Positions 1 to 5,385 of a stretch of DNA of 5,467 bases are shown one piece after another. Made by a program: the position numbers and the translations under genes. Position 1 is the stretch's first letter. Every line of letters begins with the position of its first letter. Origin of the DNA: Candidatus Woesearchaeota archaeon. GTDB lineage: Archaea; Nanobdellota; Nanobdellia; SCGC-AAA011-G17; GW2011-AR17. The stretch covers positions 1 through 5,467 of the forward strand of contig JACQSW010000076.1 of the NCBI GenBank assembly GCA_016211095.1, in the 5' to 3' direction. The notes beneath the pieces are model-generated. The model was not told the origin of the DNA. It worked only from the letters and a program-made list of their open reading frames with translations, and searched no databases.

Positions 1-1
1 G

Positions 2-271
2 AACCATGAAAAGAAATTAGAGAAAGAATTGAAAAAGAATGATGTTAAACTAAAAAAAGTAAAGTCTGGAAAAAATATTGGTGAATATTTTTCTCGTGAA
101 GGAACTATCATTGCAAAAGGCGAATTTCAACATAAGCCTATTTTAGTATGTGACAAAAGTTTTAGGACATCACTTCTAAGGAAAAGCGGTCTATTGGTTG
201 AACCTGCAGGGTATATGCAAATCATTTGTCCAAAAATTTATGTCTCTGACTATTTTTTTGTCGTGTCCTGA
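2..271 (+). CDS. C-terminal part of an unrecognised protein, 3' end overwritten by an IS insertion
   Basis: The frame is open from the left edge, so this is most likely the 3' end of a longer gene. A TTG at 29 could be read as a start but lacks convincing support. The visible part begins with a Lys/Glu-rich, linker or coiled-coil-like stretch, followed by a compact mixed segment containing ILVCDKSFRTSLL and GLLVEPAGYMQIICPKIY. I recognise no family and assign no function. The last codons (encoding FVVS, then TGA) come from the inverted repeat of the inserted element. If the element and one duplication copy are removed, the frame continues through 1271-1289 and the protein ends DYFLKKYLN. The insertion therefore replaces six native residues with four, and the product could still fold. 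An alternative is a short standalone ORF starting at 29, which is less likely because the frame is open upstream. Confidence 0.6.
   Translation, partial: NHEKKLEKELKKNDVKLKKVKSGKNIGEYFSREGTIIAKGEFQHKPILVCDKSFRTSLLRKSGLLVEPAGYMQIICPKIYVSDYFFVVS
244..258. repeat. Left target-site duplication of the IS (15 bp)
   Basis: CTCTGACTATTTTTT is identical to 1256-1270 on the other side of the element. A perfect 15-bp direct repeat exactly flanking the inverted repeats is the mark of an intact insertion. From memory, the IS481 family makes duplications of roughly 4-15 bp. One flanking T (259) is assigned to the element so that its ends read TGT...ACA. Confidence 0.93.
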
Positions 272-281
272 AATTATTTCG
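259..281 (+). repeat. Left terminal inverted repeat of the IS
   Basis: Begins TGTCGTGTCCT and ends ATTATTTCG. Against the reverse complement of 1233-1255 it differs only at positions 12 (G versus A) and 14 (A versus T). Read in the frame of the interrupted upstream gene, this repeat contributes codons for Val-Val-Ser and the TGA stop. Confidence 0.93.
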
Positions 282-287
282 CACTAA

Positions 288-295
288 TTTTATAA
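288..295 (+). promoter_or_regulatory. Candidate TATA box of the transposase gene
   Basis: TTTTATAA, preceded by an A/T-rich stretch, has its centre about 25 bases before the transposase ATG at 316. Archaeal TATA boxes lie about 26 bases before the transcription start, so a transcript from here would start at or beside the start codon and be leaderless. This fits the lack of a Shine-Dalgarno sequence. No experimental start site is known; this is inferred from spacing. Confidence 0.45.
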
Positions 296-316
296 GTGGG
301 TTCTCACTCACTTATA
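291..316 (+). promoter_or_regulatory. Hairpin overlapping the transposase start codon
   Basis: Positions 291-301 pair with 306-316 (ten Watson-Crick pairs and one G-U) around a 4-base loop TCTC; the outer arms are TATAAGTG and CACTTATA. The last paired base is the A of the transposase ATG. RNA reading in from the flanking gene would carry the whole hairpin and bury the start region, whereas a leaderless transcript from the element's own TATA box would lack the left arm. IS10 and IS50 are known to use this kind of read-through protection. Its operation here is inference. Confidence 0.5.
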
Positions 317-1218
317 TGACTAAATTAAACAAATCTAGGATAAAATGGTTGGTCAGGCAAGTTGCTAAAGAGGGTAGAAAGCCCTCAGAAGTAGCTCCTG
401 TCTATAAAATTGGTGTGAGAAGGGTGCAACAACTTGTTAAGCAATTCAAAGATTCAGGTACAATACCTGAATTAAGGAAAGAAAGAAGGCCCAAGACTTT
501 TCTGACTACGAAGCAGGAGGAAGCAATAGAAAAGGCATATTCAGAAACATTCCTGACTCCAAAATGCTATACTATGAGCTCAAAAAGCGGGGCAGCTATA
601 CGCCAAAAAACAAAATTTACTCTTTCATGAAGAGTAAAGGATTGGTTCTTGCTGAACCAAACAAGCAGAAGAAAAGGAAAAGATGCAGATACGAAAGGGA
701 GCATACAGGATCTTTAATTCATGCAGATTACCATCGAACATCTGAAAACTCACCCCCTTGCATATTCTGGCTTGATGACGCCAGCAGAAAAATACTTTCA
801 GGAGGAGAATTTAACAACCCAAATGCCGAAAAACGCAATAAAAACATTTAAACTCGCAGAAGAAAAACTTGCAGAATACGACTGCAAAATCAGGCAAGTC
901 AATACCGACAGGGGCTCCGCATTTGTAAGCAACAAAGAAGACGGAACAAGCAAATTCCAGGACTATTGCAAAAGCAAGAATATAGACCTAATACCCTCAA
1001 GGATCAAGAATCCGCAAACAAATGGCAAAGTAGAACGAAGATGGCAAGAATATGACAAACACAGACACAAATTTAACTCATTACAAGAATGGATAAACTG
1101 GCATAATGATAGATTAACAACAGCCCTAGACATAGAACATTACGAAACACCCAATGACGCATTCATAAGAAAACTACCAAACATACTAAACATATTCTTC
1201 AAGAGACTAGAAAAATGA
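316..1218 (+). pseudogene. IS481-type DDE transposase, split by two opposite one-base frameshifts
   Basis: Three overlapping reading segments make one transposase. The first runs from ATG 316 in frame 1 to about 561, the second in frame 3 from about 564 to 833, and the third in frame 1 from about 834 to the TGA at 1216-1218. One base appears to be missing in the A4 run 561-564 and one extra base present in the A5 run 829-833. Repairing both gives about 300 residues, a normal length. Residues about 5-50 form a helix-turn-helix (KPSEVAPVYKIGVRRVQQLV). A basic linker with KQKKRKRCRYER follows, then the RNase H-like core: D138 in HADYHRTS, D198 in NTDRGSAF and E240 in NGKVERRW, with 41 residues between the last two. 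As read, translation from 316 stops at 628-630 after 104 residues and loses the whole catalytic core. Sequencing or assembly error in A-runs is the main alternative to real decay. Confidence 0.9.
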
Positions 1219-1232
1219 ACAATCTTAAAAAA

Positions 1233-1255
1233 CGAAATAATATTAGGACACGACA
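1233..1255 (-). repeat. Right terminal inverted repeat of the IS
   Basis: Reverse complement of the left end with 21 of 23 bases matching. It starts CGAAATAAT and ends AGGACACGACA on the + strand. It lies 14 bases after the transposase stop codon, as expected for a compact element. Confidence 0.93.
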
Positions 1256-1270
1256 CTCTGACTATTTTTT
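1256..1270. repeat. Right target-site duplication of the IS (15 bp)
   Basis: Exact copy of 244-258. Joining the left copy directly to 1271 recreates an open frame of the interrupted gene through a TGA at 1287-1289. This supports both the duplication borders and the reality of that gene. Confidence 0.93.
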
Positions 1271-1286
1271 AAAAAAATATTTAAAC
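1271..1286 (+). promoter_or_regulatory. Candidate archaeal BRE/TATA promoter of the nucleotide-sugar dehydrogenase gene
   Basis: An A7 run followed by TATTTAAAC. The same layout (A7, then CTTTTAAAC) sits before valS at 2921-2936; the two 16-base boxes match at 14 positions. With a start about 26 bases past the TATA centre, transcription would begin near 1308, giving a leader of about 29 bases that includes the G-rich ribosome-binding tract. The box begins directly after the IS duplication, so the insertion left it intact. In the uninterrupted ancestor it overlapped the last codons of the upstream gene. Confidence 0.55.
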
Positions 1287-1293
1287 TGAAACC

Positions 1294-1300
1294 TTTTTTT
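1294..1300 (+). terminator. Possible T-run terminator for the upstream transcript
   Basis: A run of seven T lies just past the native stop (1287-1289) of the interrupted gene. Archaeal RNA polymerase stops at T-runs without needing a hairpin. It lies before the inferred transcription start of the next gene, so it would act only on RNA coming from upstream. The call rests on composition alone. Confidence 0.3.
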
Positions 1301-1321
1301 CTTAAAAAAAATAACGAGTTT

Positions 1322-1330
1322 GGGGGGGTG
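1322..1330 (+). promoter_or_regulatory. G-rich ribosome-binding tract that decides the dehydrogenase start
   Basis: GGGGGGGTG carries a GGTG core able to pair with the archaeal 16S rRNA 3' end and lies six bases before the TTG at 1337. The GTG at 1328-1330 is part of this tract, which argues against using it as the start codon. The seven-G run is unusual in this AT-rich DNA. Confidence 0.55.
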
Positions 1331-1336
1331 TTAGTT

Positions 1337-2701
1337 TTGAAAATAGGTATCATAGGGACAGGCTTTGTCGGATTAACTCAAGGAGCGGTCTTTGCTGATG
1401 TGGGTCATGAAGTTGTCTGCATCGACTGCCTAGAAGATAAAATAGCTTCTTTAAAAAAATTTTGTAGTGGCAAATCAAAAAAGTTCCCGATTTATGAGCC
1501 GCGGCTGCCAGAGCTCGTTAAAAAAAATTATGAAAAAGGGCTTCTCACATTCACAACCAACCTTGAAGAAGCAGTGAAGGGCTCTTCAATCTTGTTCATA
1601 GCAGTAGGCACGCCAGAAGGCGCAGACGGGAGAGCGGACCTTTCAGCTGTTAAGAGGGTGGCGCAACAAATAGGGCAAGCAATGAACTACAAAAGCGAAG
1701 AAGAAGTTTACAAAATTATAGTCAACAAAAGCACAGTTCCAGTAGGCACAGCACAACTCGTCAAAGAAATCATAAAAAAAGAAACAGCAAACAAGTTTGA
1801 CGTTGTCTCTAACCCCGAATTCCTCGCGGAGGGCAGGGCAGTGGAAGACAGCTTGAGGCCGTCAAGAATAGTAATCGGAACAGACAGCCAAAAAGCAACA
1901 AAAATAATGCGCGAGATTTACGCGCCTTTCGTCGAGCAAGGCCACCCAATATATTCCATGAGCAATGTGGATGCAGAAATAGTGAAATACTCATCAAACA
2001 CTTACTTAGGCTTGCAGATTGTTCTCACCAACATGTTTGCTAACCTATCAAGGGAAGTAGGTGGCGATTGGTCAAAAATCAAAAAAGCAATCACCGCAGA
2101 TGCCAGAATAGGCAAATTTGTGCACGGCGGCTTAGGATTCGGCGGCAGCTGCTTCGGCAAAGACATCGAACAATTTATTTACACACTTAAAGATAACAAG
2201 ATTGATGTTAAGCTTTTGGAAGAAGCGCTTAAACAGAACAAAAACCAAAAAACAGTATTTATGCCTCGAATACTGGAATACTTCGGCTATTCTATCAAGG
2301 GCAAAACTTTTGCGATATGGGGATTATCGTTTAAGCCGGAAACTAGCGATATGAGGGATGCAGCATCAATACCCCTAATCGAAATGCTAATCGGTGAAGG
2401 GGCAAAAATCAAGGCTTACGACCCCGCAGCGATGGAAGAAGCAAAAAAAGTTTTCTCCGGAAGGTCGCAAATTGAGGATAACTTAACTTACTGCAAAGAA
2501 AATTACAAAGCATTGGACGGATGCGACGCCCTAATCATAACAGCAGAGTGGAACGAATTCAAGCAACCAGATTTCAAAAAAATAAAGAAAAAACTAAAAA
2601 ACCCCGTAATCTTCGACGGAAAAGACATATACCAATTAGAAGAGATGAAACGCTTAGGGTTTGACTACTTCTCCATCGGGAGAGCCGACGTTAAGAAATA
2701 A
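1337..2701 (+). CDS. UDP-glucose/GDP-mannose dehydrogenase family protein (probable UDP-glucose 6-dehydrogenase)
   Basis: A cytosolic NAD-dependent enzyme expected to oxidise the C6 alcohol of a nucleotide sugar to a uronic acid in two steps, feeding surface-glycan synthesis. The TTG start at 1337 gives 454 residues beginning MKIGIIGTGFVGL, the family's usual N-terminus; GTG 1328 would add three residues but lies in the ribosome-binding tract. The N-terminal Rossmann domain has GTGFVG (7-12), then VGTPEG, KSTVPVGT and NPEFLAEG (159-166, with E165). The central helical domain has K217 and N221 in KYSSN and the nucleophile C272 in FGGSCFGKD. The C-terminal UDP-binding domain has WGLSFKPETSDMRD near 329-341 and ends in a typical DGKDIY segment. 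The usual GGSCFPKD motif has Gly in place of Pro. UDP-glucose is the commonest substrate, but UDP-HexNAc or GDP-mannose cannot be excluded, so no symbol is given. The next gene starts one base after the stop. Confidence 0.93.
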   Translation: MKIGIIGTGFVGLTQGAVFADVGHEVVCIDCLEDKIASLKKFCSGKSKKFPIYEPRLPELVKKNYEKGLLTFTTNLEEAVKGSSILFIAVGTPEGADGRADLSAVKRVAQQIGQAMNYKSEEEVYKIIVNKSTVPVGTAQLVKEIIKKETANKFDVVSNPEFLAEGRAVEDSLRPSRIVIGTDSQKATKIMREIYAPFVEQGHPIYSMSNVDAEIVKYSSNTYLGLQIVLTNMFANLSREVGGDWSKIKKAITADARIGKFVHGGLGFGGSCFGKDIEQFIYTLKDNKIDVKLLEEALKQNKNQKTVFMPRILEYFGYSIKGKTFAIWGLSFKPETSDMRDAASIPLIEMLIGEGAKIKAYDPAAMEEAKKVFSGRSQIEDNLTYCKENYKALDGCDALIITAEWNEFKQPDFKKIKKKLKNPVIFDGKDIYQLEEMKRLGFDYFSIGRADVKK

Positions 2702-2702
2702 A

Positions 2703-2909
2703 ATGAAATGCTATACGTGTGAAAAAGGAAATCTTAAACGGATAAAATCCGAATTTAAGCTGTATGGCTTAATCTTAGGAAAATTTAATTCCGAGGTATG
2801 CGATAAATGCGGGCAAACCTTCTTTGGCGAGAATGCATCAAACGCTATAGATAAGGTTGCTAAACAGAAAGGCCTTTGGGGCTTGGATGCAAAAACTAAA
2901 GTCGCTTAA
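2703..2909 (+). CDS. Small YgiT-type zinc-ribbon protein, probable truncated YgiT-AbrB regulator
   Basis: 68 residues. Two Cys pairs (C3/C6 in CYTC and C33/C36 in CDKC) should bind one zinc ion, as in the N-terminal half of MqsA/YgiT antitoxins. Between them lies the segment FKLYGLILGKF. The tail has a helix (ASNAIDKVAKQKG) and ends LWGLDAKTKVA. In archaeal relatives as I recall them, a tail like GLWGLEAKTKIG leads into an AbrB/SpoVT-like DNA-binding domain; here the protein stops at that point. ATG 2703 is chosen because it gives MKCYTC directly at the first Cys pair; upstream in-frame codons lie inside the dehydrogenase gene. It begins one base after that gene's stop without a clear Shine-Dalgarno sequence, suggesting coupled translation. 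No toxin gene is adjacent, so an antitoxin role is not supported. Role: possibly a regulator or small metal-binding protein. Confidence 0.75.
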   Translation: MKCYTCEKGNLKRIKSEFKLYGLILGKFNSEVCDKCGQTFFGENASNAIDKVAKQKGLWGLDAKTKVA

Positions 2910-2920
2910 TAAGTTTTGAC

Positions 2921-2936
2921 AAAAAAACTTTTAAAC
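2921..2936 (+). promoter_or_regulatory. Candidate BRE/TATA promoter of valS, near-leaderless
   Basis: A7 followed by CTTTTAAAC, matching the dehydrogenase promoter box in 14 of 16 positions. The TATA centre is about 31 bases before the valS ATG at 2963, predicting a 5' leader of only about five bases. No Shine-Dalgarno sequence is present before the ATG (TTCTTCATTT), which agrees with leaderless initiation. The spacer 2910-2962 holds no other feature I can support. Confidence 0.6.
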
Positions 2937-2962
2937 CCCTTGTTCTTTAGTTTTCTTCATTT

Positions 2963-5356
2963 ATGGAATTGCCGAATAATTATAATGCAAAAGAGGTTGA
3001 GGCTAAGTGGCAACGTTTTTGGGAGCAAGAAAAAGTCTACAGATTTGACTCTGAAAGCGATAAGGAAGTTTTTTCTATAGATGTGCCGCCGCCTTACGCC
3101 TCAGCGGGCCACTTGCATATAGGCCACGCTTTGCATTACACCCAATTCGAGATAATTGCGAGATTCAGGAGAATGGCGGGTTATAACGTGCATTTTGCCC
3201 CATGCTTCGACAACAACGGCTTACCGACAGAAAAATATGTTGAGGAAAAATTCAAGATATCAAAAAAGGATATTTCTAGGGCTGAATTCAGGAAGCTTTG
3301 CTTGGAAGAATCAAGGGAAGTGGAAAAAGCGTACGCTGACAGGGTTTTTAAATTCTTAGGCCACTCTTATGATTGGGGTCTTCTTTACACAACAATAGAC
3401 CCGGAAGCTCAAAGGGTTGCGCAAGTATCTTTTATTGACTTATACGAAAAAGGTGACGCTTATAGGGCTGAGGAGCCGACGCTGTGGTGCACAAAGCATC
3501 AAACTGCCTTGGCACAAGCAGAAATTGAGGACCTCGAAAGAACAACAAAGCTGAACTACATCGACTTTGATTTGGAAGATGGTAAAAAAATAAATGTCGC
3601 AACCACAAGGCCCGAATTCTTGCCTGCATGTGTGGGAATATTCATTCACCCAAACGATGAAAGGTATACTGCTTTGGTTGGAAAAAAAGTTACTGTTCCG
3701 CTGTTCAAGCAAAAAGTTGATGTAATGGCTGATGAAAAAGTGGACATGGACTTCGGCTCAGGAATAGTTATGATTTGCACTTTTGGGGATGCGACTGACA
3801 TTGTTTGGTGGAAAAAACATAAGCTCCAGCTAAGAATTTGCGTCACCGAAGACGGCAAGCTTAACGGGTTAGCAGGCAAATACGCTGGCTTAAAACTTGC
3901 AGAGGCTAGGCAGAAAATGCTCGAAGACTTAGAGGCTGAAGGAAGGATAACTGGCCGGGAACCTCTGCAACAAACAGTAGGCACATGCTGGAGATGCAAC
4001 ACCCCCCTCGAATTTTTGGTGACAAAGCAATGGTTCATAAAAACTTTGGACTACAAAGAAGAGCTTATTAATTATGGCAAAAAAATAAAGTGGCATCCAG
4101 AATTCTTTAGGGTAAGATTTGACGACTGGACGAGAAACTTGGCGTGGGATTGGTGCATTTCGAGGCAAAGATTTTACGGCGTGCCTATCCCTGTTTGGTA
4201 CTGCAAAAAATGCGGAAAAATTATGATGCCTGAAAAAACAGAACTGCCTATCGACCCATTAGTTGACAAGCCAACAAGAAAGTGTGAGTGCGGCTCAAAA
4301 GAATTCGTGCCTGACGAAGACGTTTTTGACACATGGATGACTTCAAGCATGAGCCCCGAAATAGCTGTGCGGTGGCTGGAAAAGCCGGACGAATTTAAAA
4401 AAATGTTTCCAACATCATTAAGGGTGCAATCTTCTGACATAATTAGGACGTGGGCATTCTACACAATACTAAAAGCTTATTTGCATTTTAGGGAGATTCC
4501 TTGGCGGGAAATAGCCATCGGGACATTTGTTTTAGACCCTAAAGGGAGGGGCATGCACAAATCCAAGGGCAATGCCATATGGACAGAAGACTTGCTATCA
4601 AAATATAATGTTGACACTGTTAGGTACTGGGTGGGAACGGCAACGTGGGGCCACGACTTAGCCTTCCAAGAAAAAGAATTAATCAGGGGTAACAAGTTTT
4701 TGACAAAGCTTTGGAACGCCTCAAAATTCTGCATAAGCCACCTCCAAGACTACGACAAGGAAGAGGTTAAAAATTTGGAACTCCTCGATAAGTGGATGCT
4801 GATAAAAATTAACAAGGCAGTAAGCGAGGCCACCAAAGAATTCATGAATTATAATACCAGCGTTGCAAGGAAAACTGTTGAAGAATTATTCTGGCACGCA
4901 TTCTGCGACAACTACCTCGAAATAATCAAGGACAGGCTTTACAACCCAAAAATCCGCGGCGAACAAAAAAGGAAGTCAGCGCAATACACCCTTTACTATA
5001 CGCTGCTCTCCCTCATAAAGCTTGTTGCACCTATAATCCCCCACATAACAGAAGAGATCTACCAATCATTCTTTATACAAAAAGAGGGCGACAAATCAAT
5101 ACACATTTCTGAATGGCCAAAGTTTGAAACAAAATTTGTCGATGAAGAAGCAGAAAAAATAGGGGACTTAGCTGTTGAAGCCATCTCGCAAGTTCGGCAA
5201 TACAAATCCGAAAACAAAAAATCGCTAAAAGAGCCAGTCAAGCTGGTGCTTCCGGAAAAAGACAAGGAAAGCTATAAAAAGGTTCTCGACGACTTAAAAG
5301 CAGCAACGCACGCTGAAGACATAACATTCGGCAAAGAATTGCAAATAAACTTTTAA
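2963..5356 (+). CDS. valS: Valyl-tRNA synthetase
   Basis: Class Ia aminoacyl-tRNA synthetase charging tRNA-Val with valine in the cytosol. 797 residues. The catalytic Rossmann fold opens with PPPYASAGHLHIGH (HIGH at 52-55). The CP1 editing domain has TTRPE at 214-218, followed by CVGIFIHP and the archaeal ValRS-like FGSGIVMICTFGDATD stretch; it hydrolyses mischarged Thr-tRNA. Zinc-binding Cys pairs include C342/C345, C414/C417 and C441/C443. WCISRQRFYGVPIPVW and DVFDTWMTSSMSP (453 on) are ValRS-type and argue against IleRS and LeuRS. The KMSKS loop reads GMHKS (530-534), keeping the second Lys (K533) but with Gly and His at two consensus positions. An anticodon-binding helical domain follows from about 590 (LLDKWMLIKINKAV, HAFCDNYLEIIK). 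The C-terminus is short: most archaeal ValRS are longer as I recall (roughly 860-890), and the long coiled-coil tail of bacterial enzymes is absent. ATG 2963 starts MELPNNYNAKEVEAKWQRFW, a normal N-terminus. Confidence 0.97.
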   Translation: MELPNNYNAKEVEAKWQRFWEQEKVYRFDSESDKEVFSIDVPPPYASAGHLHIGHALHYTQFEIIARFRRMAGYNVHFAPCFDNNGLPTEKYVEEKFKISKKDISRAEFRKLCLEESREVEKAYADRVFKFLGHSYDWGLLYTTIDPEAQRVAQVSFIDLYEKGDAYRAEEPTLWCTKHQTALAQAEIEDLERTTKLNYIDFDLEDGKKINVATTRPEFLPACVGIFIHPNDERYTALVGKKVTVPLFKQKVDVMADEKVDMDFGSGIVMICTFGDATDIVWWKKHKLQLRICVTEDGKLNGLAGKYAGLKLAEARQKMLEDLEAEGRITGREPLQQTVGTCWRCNTPLEFLVTKQWFIKTLDYKEELINYGKKIKWHPEFFRVRFDDWTRNLAWDWCISRQRFYGVPIPVWYCKKCGKIMMPEKTELPIDPLVDKPTRKCECGSKEFVPDEDVFDTWMTSSMSPEIAVRWLEKPDEFKKMFPTSLRVQSSDIIRTWAFYTILKAYLHFREIPWREIAIGTFVLDPKGRGMHKSKGNAIWTEDLLSKYNVDTVRYWVGTATWGHDLAFQEKELIRGNKFLTKLWNASKFCISHLQDYDKEEVKNLELLDKWMLIKINKAVSEATKEFMNYNTSVARKTVEELFWHAFCDNYLEIIKDRLYNPKIRGEQKRKSAQYTLYYTLLSLIKLVAPIIPHITEEIYQSFFIQKEGDKSIHISEWPKFETKFVDEEAEKIGDLAVEAISQVRQYKSENKKSLKEPVKLVLPEKDKESYKKVLDDLKAATHAEDITFGKELQINF

Positions 5357-5358
5357 AA
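5350..5358 (+). promoter_or_regulatory. Candidate TATA box of the release-factor gene, overlapping the valS stop
   Basis: CTTTTAAAA contains the same CTTTTAAA core as the valS promoter and lies at almost the same distance from its start codon (36 bases from the C to the ATG, versus 35 for valS). It overlaps the final Phe codon and TAA of valS. Predicted transcription would begin close to 5380, giving a very short leader. Low complexity around it limits confidence. Confidence 0.4.
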
Positions 5359-5369
5359 TTTTTTTTTTT
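5359..5369 (+). terminator. T11 terminator of valS
   Basis: Eleven consecutive T begin two bases after the valS stop codon. Runs of this kind end transcription in archaea without a stem-loop, and no stem precedes it. It sits between the next gene's candidate TATA box and its expected start site, so the valS terminator and the next promoter share the same few dozen bases. Confidence 0.65.
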
Positions 5370-5385
5370 AGGGGAAAAAAATCTT

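Larger units (their letters stand above)
259..1255 (+). mobile_element. IS481-type insertion sequence, 997 bp, inserted in the 3' end of the left-hand gene
   Basis: Bounded by 23-bp terminal inverted repeats (259-281 and 1233-1255, 21/23 matching) that begin TGTCGTGTCCT and end with its complement, flanked by a perfect 15-bp duplication. It holds one transposase gene on the + strand occupying almost all of its length. The TGT...ACA ends, the size of about 1 kb, and a helix-turn-helix plus DDE transposase fit IS481 (IS3-superfamily, replicating by an excised circle in known relatives). The near-identical repeats and unmutated duplication indicate a recent insertion. The transposase frame is nevertheless broken, so this copy may move only if a related copy supplies the enzyme in trans. 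The family name rests on the transposase and end features recalled from the family, not on a database match. Confidence 0.92.

Noticed and set aside
721..833. N-terminal part of the 721-1218 frame as a separate gene start
   Set aside because: The ATG at 721 lies out of frame with the transposase segment that covers the same bases (HADYHRTS and WLDDASR). Only the part after about 834 is family-like, so it is the third piece of the split transposase.
316..1218. Transposase as a gene expressed by programmed frameshifting
   Set aside because: Two shifts of opposite sign would be needed, and the second A-run has no obvious slippery heptamer with stimulatory structure. Known IS elements use a single shift. 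Kept as a minor possibility only.
1265..1276. T6A6 palindrome as a regulatory site
   Set aside because: It is formed by the T-end of the duplication meeting the A-run of the promoter box and is fully explained by those two features.
1809..1997. 62-codon - strand frame inside the dehydrogenase gene
   Set aside because: Antisense shadow of conserved NPEFLAEG-region codons, with low-complexity Leu/Arg-rich content and no initiation signals.
2661..2702. Upstream extension of the zinc-ribbon gene to TTG 2661
   Set aside because: It would overlap 41 bases of the dehydrogenase gene and add residues without family character before the Met that immediately precedes the first Cys pair.
2703..2962. 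Toxin-antitoxin system built on the YgiT-type protein
   Set aside because: No MqsR/RelE-like toxin frame lies on either side; the neighbours are a sugar-nucleotide dehydrogenase and valS.
3646..4038. 130-codon open frame on the - strand inside valS
   Set aside because: It is fully antisense to a strongly conserved synthetase domain, has no family-like motif, promoter or ribosome-binding site, and is explained as a shadow of valS codon bias.
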